From: an uncultured Bacilli bacterium
GTDB lineage: Bacteria; Bacillota_I; Bacilli_A; RF39; UBA660
Direction: 5' to 3'
DNA length: 22,940 bases
Assembly (NCBI GenBank): GCA_934098485.1
Contig: CAKOOH010000012.1
Location: forward strand, 1-22,940
The notes beneath the pieces are model-generated. The model made no database searches. It saw only the letters and a list, made by a program, of their open reading frames with translations, and was not told the origin of the DNA. Below, one piece after another: positions 14,020 through 21,954 of the stretch. Within the stretch, counting starts at the first letter, position 1. Each line of letters begins with the position of its first letter. The translations under genes and the position numbers were made by a program.

Positions 14020-14670
14020 ATGAGTAACAATGTATTAGAAGGTCTTATAAAGGCTAAAGATTATACTTTTAAAAGACAACTATTTAAAATTGTTGCCGAT
14101 TATAATTTAAATATAAATGAATTATTATTACTAATATATTTTATGAATTTAGATACTCCAACTTTAAATATTCCGGAAATAAAAACAGAAACTTTATTAT
14201 CGGAAAAAAACATTTTAGAAAGTTTTTCTTTACTATCATCAAAAGGGCTTCTTACTATTAAAATGGAAAAAGGCAAAGATGGCAAAGTTAATGAAGTATT
14301 AGATTTATCTAATCTATATAAAGCAATGGTAAGTGAAATTAATTTAAATATTAAAAAGAAAACGGAAAGTAATATTTTTGAAATATTTGAAAAAGAATTT
14401 TCTCGTCCTTTATCTCCAATGGAATATGAAATGATTAATGCCTGGATTAATTCTGGCATGGACGAAGAAATGATTATTGGGGCTTTAAAAGAAGCCACAT
14501 TTAATGGCGTTAGTAATTTAAGATACATTGATCGCATCATTTATGAGTGGGGCAAAAAAGGCTTTAAAAATATGAATGATGTAAAAGCCCACATGGAAAA
14601 TAGAAATAAAAAATCCAAAAAAGACGAACCTGTCTTATTTGATTATAATTGGTTAGAAGATGAAGAGTGA
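14020..14670 (+). CDS. dnaD: DnaD-family replication initiation protein
   Basis: A 216-residue protein of the DnaD/DnaB family, which in Firmicutes helps load the replicative helicase at the origin and at restart sites. The N-terminal winged-helix-like region covers about 1-100 (LNINELLLLIYFMN, LTIKME). The C-terminal DnaD domain is about 120-195 (FEKEFSRPLSPMEYEMINAW and the YIDRIIYEWGKKGFKN motif, the usual YxxxILxxW-type signature). It ends in an acidic tail. GGAAGTGAT, overlapping the cca stop, serves as ribosome-binding site. The dnaD-nth order, with an 11-nt overlap, is common in Bacilli, which supports the name. Confidence 0.92.
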   Translation: MSNNVLEGLIKAKDYTFKRQLFKIVADYNLNINELLLLIYFMNLDTPTLNIPEIKTETLLSEKNILESFSLLSSKGLLTIKMEKGKDGKVNEVLDLSNLYKAMVSEINLNIKKKTESNIFEIFEKEFSRPLSPMEYEMINAWINSGMDEEMIIGALKEATFNGVSNLRYIDRIIYEWGKKGFKNMNDVKAHMENRNKKSKKDEPVLFDYNWLEDEE

Positions 14671-15271
14671 TTTTTATAAAATATTAGACTATTATATTCC
14701 TAATCCTAAATGCGAATTAGATTATAATAAAGATTATGAACTATTAATCGCTACTGTGTTATCTGCCCAGTGTACAGATAAAAGAGTAAATTTAGTTACC
14801 CAAGACTTATTTAGTAAGTATGATATTTTTAGTTTATCAAAGGCCAATAAGAAAGATATTGAAAAGATTATAAAACCATGTGGATCTTTTGTTAAAAAAA
14901 GTGAATATATAATTGAAATTGCTAAATCCTTAGTTTTAAACTATCAAGGAAAAGTACCAAATGATCGCTCTTATTTAGAGTCATTAAAAGGAGTAGGGCG
15001 TAAAACTTGTAATGTGGTATTAAAAAACATTTATGATGTACCCTGCATTCCTGTTGATACACATGTAAATAGAGTAGCGGTAAGACTTGGTTTAGCAAAT
15101 GAAGAAGATGCACCAAATGTTATAGAAGCTAAATTAATGAAAGAAATTCCTAAAGAAAAATGGAATAAAGTAGGAGAGCAAATATTATTATTTGGCCGTT
15201 ATTTTTGCAAAAGTATAAACCCTTGCTGTGATGATTGTAAATTTAAAGATAGATGTAAATTAAAAAAATAG
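14660..15271 (+). CDS. nth: Endonuclease III (DNA glycosylase/AP lyase)
   Basis: A 203-residue base-excision repair enzyme that removes oxidised pyrimidines and cuts the strand. The helix-hairpin-helix LKGVGRKTCNVV contains the catalytic Lys, and the Asp is in VDTHVNRVAVRLG. The C-terminal iron-sulfur loop is complete in spacing C-x6-C-x2-C-x5-C (CKSINPCCDDCKFKDRC), with an additional Cys next to the second ligand. The start overlaps the end of dnaD by 11 nt, so translation is coupled. A bidirectional terminator closes the operon. Confidence 0.95.
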   Translation: MKSDFYKILDYYIPNPKCELDYNKDYELLIATVLSAQCTDKRVNLVTQDLFSKYDIFSLSKANKKDIEKIIKPCGSFVKKSEYIIEIAKSLVLNYQGKVPNDRSYLESLKGVGRKTCNVVLKNIYDVPCIPVDTHVNRVAVRLGLANEEDAPNVIEAKLMKEIPKEKWNKVGEQILLFGRYFCKSINPCCDDCKFKDRCKLKK

Positions 15272-15297
15272 TCGGAAATTTTATCCGGCTATTTTTA
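15268..15297. terminator. Bidirectional terminator between nth and the CapA-like gene
   Basis: ATAGTCGGA (15268-15276) pairs with TCCGGCTAT (15284-15292, one G-U). A T-rich run follows on the plus strand, and an A run before it serves as T run on the minus strand. It separates two convergent genes only 23 nt apart. Confidence 0.8.
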
Positions 15298-17184
15298 TTT
15301 ACTTGCATTAAGTACAGCGAAACTATATAAATAAATCCCTCTTGTTTTATTAGGATGTATAAAATCTACCATATAATAACTACTTACACTTTGATTAATT
15401 GTTTGCTTTATTTCCTTATTCGCATTTATATATAAATAATTATTTTTATTAGCAAATTCATTTAACGCTTTACTATATTCGCTAAATAACTTTTCTTTTT
15501 CTTGAAGTGACATTAAAGCATAACTGTCATTATCCATTGAATACCATGGAGCAATTAATGCAATCTTAGCATTATTATTTTCACTCTTAATTAAACTAAC
15601 AATTTTTCCCATGTTATTAATATAGTCTTCACTAGTCAAAGCTGCCGTGTTATCTCTATACCTAATATCATTAGTACCGATAGCAATAATATTTAAATCC
15701 CCAGCGCAATTTTTTATTTCTTCTGATTTATTTGCTAATAATAACTTAGTAGTGTAAGAGTCATATGCTACTTTTTTTATTGTAGCATCAAAATTAGCCA
15801 TAAGTGGTAAGTACCAACTATAACCACCATTCCTTGAGCCAGCAGTAATACTATCACCAATAAAACAAACTTCATCACTTTCTTTTAATTTTGAATATAA
15901 TACTTTGTTTTGTAAATTTTTATCAATAACCAAAGTATCACTTAAATTACTTTTATATCCATCCTTATATAAATAATATCTTTTTTCTATACTATCTAAA
16001 CTGACTTCTTCACCAAGCATTACTTTCGTTATTAATGATTGTACTTTTTTAACTCTTGTTAGTTCTGTAGTACTAAAATCATCATATATTTCCTTATTAG
16101 TCATAATATCATAAATTGGAATAGAGTAGTAAAAACCATTTTCATCTCCTCTAGTATACATAGGAATTACATCAGCAGAAACTATTTTTTTCGTGTTTTT
16201 ATCAATAGTAACTTCAGTAATAGCAGTGGCATCTCCATCGAATTTATAATATTGATTAGCAAAATTACCTGGTGAATTAACAATTACTGTATCGCCTAAA
16301 TAAGTAACTGGCTGCACAGCATGAGAATGATCTCCAAAGATAATATCTGCACCATTTTCCGCAAATATTTGATTCCATGTATTTTGCATTGAATCAGTAC
16401 TATGAGCAAACTGCGTTCCCATATGAGGAAGGACAATAATTAAATCAACATTTTGTTTCTTTAATGTTTCAAAATCATTTATAACTTTTTCTTTAATTTT
16501 ATTAAAATTCTTATTGCTTTCTTTAACAATAACATTAGTAACATTTAAATCTATTATTGAGTCAGTAGAGTAGTGATTACTTCCATAAGTATAGGCAAGC
16601 ACACCAACTTTAAGTCCATTTATATCTACAATTTTATTATTGTTACTATCACCCGTATAATCTAATCCGATATTATTTAGCGATTCAATAGTTTCACTAA
16701 CAGCTTTTACTCCTTTATCAAGTATATGATTATTACTTATCGTAACTAAATCAATCCCACTATTTTTAATGCTTTCGGCAAACTGTAAAGGAAAATTCAA
16801 AATTAATCTTTTACCATCATCAAAGTTTCCACTTGAATAAGAGCCACTAGCCACCGGTCCTTCTAAAACTCCGATCGAATAATCTGCTTCTGCAAAATAA
16901 CTTTTAGTATATTCAAACATCTTGTCAAAATTATATTCACTACCATTATAACCGGCTTTTACTTGATTTTCTAAAAGTATTAGATCTCCAACAAAAGATA
17001 TTGTAACAGTGCTTTTTTTCACTTCAATATTTTCAATAACATTATTATTATTTTCTGTGCCATTTGCTGGATTATTATTATCATTATTATCTTTTTTAAA
17101 ACTATTAAAATCTATATTCAAAAGTAAAATAATAATAATCCCAACAATAACTATCGACAAAATTTCTAATTTATTTTTTTTCAT
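15295..17184 (-). CDS. CapA-like metallophosphatase fused to an SGNH hydrolase
   Basis: A 629-residue membrane-anchored outer protein. One N-terminal helix (about 7-24) is followed by an Asn-rich linker. Then comes a CapA/PGA-synthesis-type calcineurin-like domain (about 45-330), with SFVGDLIL, the NNH motif in TISNNHILDKG, and GDHSHAVQ and VNSPGNF. A bridging part follows, then a C-terminal SGNH/GDSL esterase domain (about 435-625) with Ser445 in FIGDSITAG, GTNDIR for the Asn block, and Asp607/His610 in DFIHPN. The N-terminal family is linked to poly-gamma-glutamate and capsule metabolism; SGNH enzymes often add or remove acetyl groups. The start is the second of two ATGs because GGAGG (17191-17195) is 6 nt before it. 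It overlaps the acetyltransferase gene by 14 nt, so both belong to one operon. The polymer concerned is unknown. Confidence 0.88.
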   Translation of the reverse strand: MKKNKLEILSIVIVGIIIILLLNIDFNSFKKDNNDNNNPANGTENNNNVIENIEVKKSTVTISFVGDLILLENQVKAGYNGSEYNFDKMFEYTKSYFAEADYSIGVLEGPVASGSYSSGNFDDGKRLILNFPLQFAESIKNSGIDLVTISNNHILDKGVKAVSETIESLNNIGLDYTGDSNNNKIVDINGLKVGVLAYTYGSNHYSTDSIIDLNVTNVIVKESNKNFNKIKEKVINDFETLKKQNVDLIIVLPHMGTQFAHSTDSMQNTWNQIFAENGADIIFGDHSHAVQPVTYLGDTVIVNSPGNFANQYYKFDGDATAITEVTIDKNTKKIVSADVIPMYTRGDENGFYYSIPIYDIMTNKEIYDDFSTTELTRVKKVQSLITKVMLGEEVSLDSIEKRYYLYKDGYKSNLSDTLVIDKNLQNKVLYSKLKESDEVCFIGDSITAGSRNGGYSWYLPLMANFDATIKKVAYDSYTTKLLLANKSEEIKNCAGDLNIIAIGTNDIRYRDNTAALTSEDYINNMGKIVSLIKSENNNAKIALIAPWYSMDNDSYALMSLQEKEKLFSEYSKALNEFANKNNYLYINANKEIKQTINQSVSSYYMVDFIHPNKTRGIYLYSFAVLNASK

Positions 17185-17821
17185 CATTATCCTCCAATAG
17201 GTAATAACTACCATCTTTATAATAATAATTATCTTTTTTTCCTTTAATTATATATCTATTGTCTAAATCATTCTTTAAAATAAACTTAGTAGGGGCAGAA
17301 ACTGCAACTGTATTTGGTTCCATGCTTTTAGTTACTACGGCGTTGGCGCCAATTCGGCAGTTATCGCCAATCGTTATATTACCAATTATTTTAGCTCCCG
17401 CACCAATATACACATTATCTCCAATTTTAGGAGAACCAAAATTTTTAGATCCTAAAATAGTATTTGAACCAATTGTTACTTGCTGAAAGATTACACAGTT
17501 TTTACCAATTTCCGCATCGTTAGACACAAATAAACCTAAAACCCCATGAGGTAAACAAGGTATATCTTTAAATTTAGCATTAACCCCAATATAAGCGCCT
17601 CTCTTAGTAAAATATTCTAAATAATAACTAAGTAATAGTCCCTTATTTTTATTTGTTAAATCTTTTTTTAAATTCCAAATATTATGATACTTAAAAATAA
17701 AATAAAGATATAAAAAGGGTCTAACTAAAATTTTAATAATTGACTTAATTATATTCTTTAAAATAAACAAATTAATATGTTTCCCTTTATAAGTTCCATA
17801 CTCCGTTATTCTTTTATCCAC
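17171..17821 (-). CDS. O-acetyltransferase of the hexapeptide-repeat (serine acetyltransferase-like) family
   Basis: A 216-residue protein. The C-terminal half (about 95-195) is a left-handed beta-helix of hexapeptide repeats (IGKNCVIFQQVTIGSN, IGDNVYIGAGAKIIGN, IGDNCRIGANAVVTKSM), like serine acetyltransferases and capsule O-acetyltransferases. The N-terminal half has a hydrophobic stretch (about 25-40). With the CapA-SGNH protein overlapping downstream, acetylation of a surface polymer is likelier than cysteine synthesis (inference). GTG 17821, with GGTGAT just ahead, is preferred; an in-frame ATG at 17833 lies almost at the predicted transcription start. It has its own extended -10 promoter. 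Confidence 0.8.
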   Translation of the reverse strand: MDKRITEYGTYKGKHINLFILKNIIKSIIKILVRPFLYLYFIFKYHNIWNLKKDLTNKNKGLLLSYYLEYFTKRGAYIGVNAKFKDIPCLPHGVLGLFVSNDAEIGKNCVIFQQVTIGSNTILGSKNFGSPKIGDNVYIGAGAKIIGNITIGDNCRIGANAVVTKSMEPNTVAVSAPTKFILKNDLDNRYIIKGKKDNYYYKDGSYYLLEDNDEKK

Positions 17822-17837
17822 TATTATCACCATTTAA

Positions 17838-17846
17838 ATTATACCA
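17838..17846 (-). promoter_or_regulatory. Extended -10 promoter of the acetyltransferase operon
   Basis: On the minus strand, TGG (17846-17844) followed by consensus TATAAT (17843-17838). It lies downstream of the PBP terminator and gives a leader of about 10 nt for a GTG start at 17821. Confidence 0.6.
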
Positions 17847-17865
17847 TGGATACTATTCTAATCCA

Positions 17866-17897
17866 ATTAAAAAGTAAGCATTATAATTTGCTTACTT
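17866..17897 (-). terminator. Terminator of recU-pbp1A
   Basis: On the minus strand AAGTAAGC (17897-17890) pairs with GCTTACTT (17879-17872) around a 10-nt loop, followed by TTTAATT. Confidence 0.8.
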
Positions 17898-17900
17898 AAA

Positions 17901-20690
17901 TTAACATCCAGCCTTTAACAGCCTTTTCATTGTTTTGGATTTGTTATTATAAAACGCTGTGTGCTGAATAGTATAACTTTCACTGCAATCAAGTGTTTCG
18001 CAGCTGACTTCTTTATCATTTTTCCAGCATGTTGAATTAATTTGTGCTTTCTTTGTAACATCGCTGCCATTATCAGTTATTTTTAAAGGCTCTTTACCAC
18101 TATTTAATAAATCATAATATTCTTTAACAGTTATTTCACTATTACCATTTAATTCAATTGTCCAGTTTGCGCTTGGTTCTGGTTCAATATCACCAGTAGG
18201 GGAAACCGTAACTGAAACTCCTGAACTCATATTTGCTTTAAATATTGAATAACTAGATTTAACCATAAATGTTGTCGCGCCACTTATTGCTCCTGTATAA
18301 GTAAATTTATTATTAGTAGTAAAACCTAAATCAGTAAAATTTCCACTAGCGTTTTTAATATAAACATGATATCCATTCGTTCCAATATAAGATGAATTAT
18401 ATTCTTTTCTTTTTGCTAAATATTTTTCTGCGAAAGTTTTATAACCTTCTTCAAAATATGTTGCTAAATAATTATCATCAATAGCATCAGGCGTTTTTAT
18501 AGCATCCCAAGTAAGTTCTACTGATCCAATATTATAAACAGCTTTTAAATTTGTTGGATTTTCTAGCTGACTAAATCTTGTAGACACTTCATCAGGAACT
18601 GTTCCTTTTTTAAAGTATTCAACACTCTTTAAATTCTCAGGTGTATAATCACTAGCTAGTGTTAGGGGAGTAGTTTCCAGTTCTATTGTCGCCGTAACAA
18701 CTGATGCCGGCTGTGTAAATTTAGAATTTGGTTCTAAAATACTTTTTGTAAGTTCTCTCGTAATTGCTTTCTTTAAAGTATTACCAACGGCTTTAGTTAA
18801 ATATGTTTTTGCTGTAAGCTCTGGATAACCAACCCAAACAGACATTACATAATCTGGAGAGTAGGTAACTTGCCATGCATCCCCAATGATGCTTTCTTTA
18901 ATTCCTAAACTTTTTTTGTAATTACCATCAACGGTAGAAGTACCAGTTTTTGCACAAATATCCGTTCCACTCTTAGTTCCTGGTGAAATATACCCGCCAG
19001 TAACCGCATACTTTAATATCATATTAATCATATAAGCTGTTGAATCTTCCATAACAACTCTTTTTTCTGGAGTAACTGTATAAGTATCACCAGACTCTAC
19101 AAATTCTATTTTTGTAACTGAATAAGGTTCAATATATATGCCACCTCTAGCAAAAGCTCCATAAGCAGCACTTAATTGTAAAGGACTTACACCATCAAAA
19201 CCACCCATACTATGTGATTCATTAATATAACCATTTTTATCATAACCAGGAGTAATACCTAAACCTGTAACAAAAGTTTTAATTTGATTTTGCGTTAAAG
19301 CTTGGAAAGTTTGAAGGGCGGGGATATTTCTTGAAGAAGCAAGAGCTTTCTTAATTGTCATAACTCCTTCATAACGACTATCCCAGTTTTTAATTGAACT
19401 ACCATTACTATAAGTATAAGGTTCATCGACAATCGTTTGCCCTGTTGACCAATTTAAATATTCAATCGCTGGACCATAATCAAATATTGGTTTTGCTGTT
19501 GATCCTGGTTGTTTTTTAATATCCGTCGCATAATTTAATATTCTAAGACCTTTTTTACGTCCTGTACCAATTGCTACAATCGCACCGCTTTTTACATCTG
19601 TAACCGCAATACCAGCTTGGATATTTTCATTAACCCATTTAACATTCTTATTATTATCATAAATATTATTAATAACTTGCTGTTTTTCTGGAATCATTGT
19701 TGAATAAATTTTCATTGAAACATAATATGGATTCTTACCAGTTCTTTTTTCAACTTCACTAATTACTGTATTTATAAATCCTTGATACTTATTATAATTA
19801 GTTTTATTTTCACTTAATAACGATTTAACACTTATCTTTTTAGCTGCTTCATATTCAGTATCTGTAATATAACCATGTCTTTTCATTAAATATAATACTT
19901 GGTTTCTTCTTGCTTCTGCTTTTTCTACCGAATTATAAGGGTTATAAGCAGTAGGAGCTTGGAATAGTCCAGCTAAAAGTGCCGCCTCTGATAAAGTAAC
20001 TTCACTAATAGATTTACCAAAATAAGTTTGACTTGCTTGTTCAATACCAAAAGAACCATTACCAAGTTCCGGAATATTTACATAATACTCAATAAGTTGT
20101 TCTTTAGTATAATTTTTTTCTAATTTAAATACAGACATATACATATCGGTAAACTTACGAACAATACCCTTAATACCACTAGATTCATTACCATTATATC
20201 TTTGTTTAGCAATTTGCATTGTTAATGTAGAAGCACCACCAGCACCGCTTTGCCCTAAAAGCTGTCCAACTGATGCCTTTAAAAATCTAGCCATATCAAC
20301 GCCTTTATGCTGAAAGAATCTTGAATCTTCTGTTGCAACTAAAGCATCGATAAATACTTCTGGTAAATCATCATATGTAACACGCTCACGATTTTCTGTC
20401 CCCAGTCTTGCAATCTCATTATTATTGGCATCATAAACAATTGACGCTTCTGATGTATATAAATTCTCAACATTAAAATCTGGTGCCGAGATAACAATGT
20501 ATAACATAAATGTAATCCCACATCCAAAGACAAATACGATTAATGCCATAATAACAGTAAGGATCTTTTCAAAAACACTACCTTTTTTCCATTTATTTTT
20601 AAACTTACCAAAATTACTTGTTTTAGTACTTACCATATTTACATCTTTTTTCTTACTTAAATCCTTTTTCTTTCCTTTAACTTTCCCCAT
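17901..20690 (-). CDS. ponA: Class A penicillin-binding protein (PBP1A/PonA type)
   Basis: A 929-residue bifunctional peptidoglycan synthase. A Lys-rich cytoplasmic tail is followed by one helix (about 42-68). The GT51 glycosyltransferase domain (about 80-270) has catalytic Glu121 in ATEDSRFFQHKGVD, plus GASTLTMQIAK and KEQLIEYYVN. The transpeptidase domain (about 350-640) has Ser397 in GSTAKP, SRN at 453-455 and KTG from Lys581. Behind it come fibronectin-like beta segments (about 690-810) and a final small domain with four cysteines near the C terminus. An upstream frame start is ignored: ATG 20690 is preceded by GAAGGTG within the end of recU, one base after its stop. The recU-ponA pairing is conserved in Bacilli. 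The gene name follows that context; substrate range is not visible. Confidence 0.93.
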   Translation of the reverse strand: MGKVKGKKKDLSKKKDVNMVSTKTSNFGKFKNKWKKGSVFEKILTVIMALIVFVFGCGITFMLYIVISAPDFNVENLYTSEASIVYDANNNEIARLGTENRERVTYDDLPEVFIDALVATEDSRFFQHKGVDMARFLKASVGQLLGQSGAGGASTLTMQIAKQRYNGNESSGIKGIVRKFTDMYMSVFKLEKNYTKEQLIEYYVNIPELGNGSFGIEQASQTYFGKSISEVTLSEAALLAGLFQAPTAYNPYNSVEKAEARRNQVLYLMKRHGYITDTEYEAAKKISVKSLLSENKTNYNKYQGFINTVISEVEKRTGKNPYYVSMKIYSTMIPEKQQVINNIYDNNKNVKWVNENIQAGIAVTDVKSGAIVAIGTGRKKGLRILNYATDIKKQPGSTAKPIFDYGPAIEYLNWSTGQTIVDEPYTYSNGSSIKNWDSRYEGVMTIKKALASSRNIPALQTFQALTQNQIKTFVTGLGITPGYDKNGYINESHSMGGFDGVSPLQLSAAYGAFARGGIYIEPYSVTKIEFVESGDTYTVTPEKRVVMEDSTAYMINMILKYAVTGGYISPGTKSGTDICAKTGTSTVDGNYKKSLGIKESIIGDAWQVTYSPDYVMSVWVGYPELTAKTYLTKAVGNTLKKAITRELTKSILEPNSKFTQPASVVTATIELETTPLTLASDYTPENLKSVEYFKKGTVPDEVSTRFSQLENPTNLKAVYNIGSVELTWDAIKTPDAIDDNYLATYFEEGYKTFAEKYLAKRKEYNSSYIGTNGYHVYIKNASGNFTDLGFTTNNKFTYTGAISGATTFMVKSSYSIFKANMSSGVSVTVSPTGDIEPEPSANWTIELNGNSEITVKEYYDLLNSGKEPLKITDNGSDVTKKAQINSTCWKNDKEVSCETLDCSESYTIQHTAFYNNKSKTMKRLLKAGC

Positions 20691-20691
20691 T

Positions 20692-21252
20692 TTAAACACC
20701 TTCTTTAAAATATATTTTATCAATTACATCTAAATAATTAAGAACTGGATTATATTTAAAACTTATTTCATAGCCATTATCCTCTATAAACTTATTAGGA
20801 ATACTTTTTCTATCATTATTCGAAATAAAATCTATTAAAGTTTCACCTTTTAAAATATATGCCTTTTGATTTATTTGAATAATTAAAAAAGCAATACCAC
20901 CATGACTAAGAACCCTTTTAATATGTTGTAGTTGATGCTCATGAATATTCGAAAGCGGAAAAGAGCTTTTATTAAGTGAACTTTTAGCATCAAAATCTAA
21001 ATATTTTCCTTTATATAATCCGACATAATCTAAAGTTGATTTTTGATTTAATAATCCTTTAACTTCAACTTTATTTTTCCCATAATTTACTTTACTAATC
21101 TTAACTGGTGTAGGTTTTTTATAAATTACCGCTTTATCATTTATTAAATAATAATTATTAGCATCATTTATAAGATTTTCTAAATCCATTCCACGATTGG
21201 CATAAGATATATCGTGATGAATACTTTTTTTTATATTATTTGGATACAGCAA
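20692..21252 (-). CDS. recU: Holliday junction resolvase RecU
   Basis: A 186-residue enzyme that cuts four-way DNA junctions and assists recombination and segregation. Near the N terminus is NRGMDLENLI, typical of RecU. The nuclease core shows LDYVGLYKGKYLDFDAKSS (metal-binding Asp and Lys), then the helix IHEHQLQHIKRVLSHGGIAFLII. The length is right for the family. The start is TTG 21252, since an in-frame stop lies two codons upstream and GGTGAT precedes it at the proper distance; a later ATG (the Met of RGMDLE) would remove conserved residues. It is followed immediately by the PBP gene. Confidence 0.9.
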   Translation of the reverse strand: MLYPNNIKKSIHHDISYANRGMDLENLINDANNYYLINDKAVIYKKPTPVKISKVNYGKNKVEVKGLLNQKSTLDYVGLYKGKYLDFDAKSSLNKSSFPLSNIHEHQLQHIKRVLSHGGIAFLIIQINQKAYILKGETLIDFISNNDRKSIPNKFIEDNGYEISFKYNPVLNYLDVIDKIYFKEGV

Positions 21253-21269
21253 TTTCCATCACCACCATA

Positions 21270-21298
21270 ATTATACTTTATATTAAAAATATTTTCCA
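21270..21298 (-). promoter_or_regulatory. Promoter of recU-ponA
   Basis: On the minus strand, TGGAAA (21298-21293), 17 nt and consensus TATAAT (21275-21270), about 18 nt before the TTG start. Confidence 0.55.
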
Positions 21299-21314
21299 CT
21301 TTTAATGATTTGAT

Positions 21315-21343
21315 TTGCATTTCTTTAACATATTTTATATAAT
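21315..21343 (+). promoter_or_regulatory. Promoter of engB
   Basis: TTGCAT (21315-21320), a 17-nt spacer and consensus TATAAT (21338-21343), 19 nt before the ATG at 21363. It is divergent from the recU promoter. Confidence 0.65.
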
Positions 21344-21362
21344 AAATTCGAGAGTGATGATT

Positions 21363-21953
21363 ATGAGAATAGATAGTTCGAATTTGAACGTAATAGCCGT
21401 AAGAACCAGCCAGTATCCTGACGATAATAAACCCGAATTTTTATTAGTCGGAAGAAGCAATGTCGGAAAAAGCAGTTTTATAAATACACTAATAGGACGA
21501 AAAAACTATGCTAAAACATCTGCAACTCCAGGAAAAACTCAAACTTTAAACTTTTATATCTGCAACGATAACTTTTATTTAGTAGATGTTCCTGGCTATG
21601 GTTACGCTAGTGTCGATAAAGCAACTCAAAAAAAGTTTGGTCTTATGATTGAAGAATATTTAAAAACTAGAGAGAATTTAAAATGTGTCTTTATGCTTGT
21701 AGATTCTAGAGTAAAACCAACTGACAATGACATACTTATGTATAATTATTTAAAATACTATCATATACCTACAATTATCATTGCTACTAAGTATGACAAA
21801 ATAAAATCATCACTAAGAGAAAAAACTTTAAAACAAATAATAGAAACATTAAATATCATTGAAAATGACAAAGTAATATATTTTTCTAGCGTCACTAAAA
21901 AAGGCAAAGAAGATGTCTTAAATACAATAAAGGAATATTTAGAGGTGGAATAA
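21363..21953 (+). CDS. engB: Ribosome-biogenesis GTP-binding protein EngB (YsxC/YihA)
   Basis: A 196-residue TRAFAC GTPase, required for late assembly of the large ribosomal subunit in Bacillus. The G motifs are clear: G1 GRSNVGKSS (30-38), the conserved Thr of the switch in TSATPGKTQTLNF (G2), G3 DVPGYG, G4 TKYDK and a G5-like SSVTKKG. The opening N terminus up to the VIAVRTSQYP motif matches the family. In-frame codons upstream in a non-conserved stretch are ignored; the chosen ATG follows GAGTGATGATT. The stop is one base before the pilin-like gene's start. Confidence 0.95.
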   Translation: MRIDSSNLNVIAVRTSQYPDDNKPEFLLVGRSNVGKSSFINTLIGRKNYAKTSATPGKTQTLNFYICNDNFYLVDVPGYGYASVDKATQKKFGLMIEEYLKTRENLKCVFMLVDSRVKPTDNDILMYNYLKYYHIPTIIIATKYDKIKSSLREKTLKQIIETLNIIENDKVIYFSSVTKKGKEDVLNTIKEYLEVE

Positions 21954-21954
21954 A

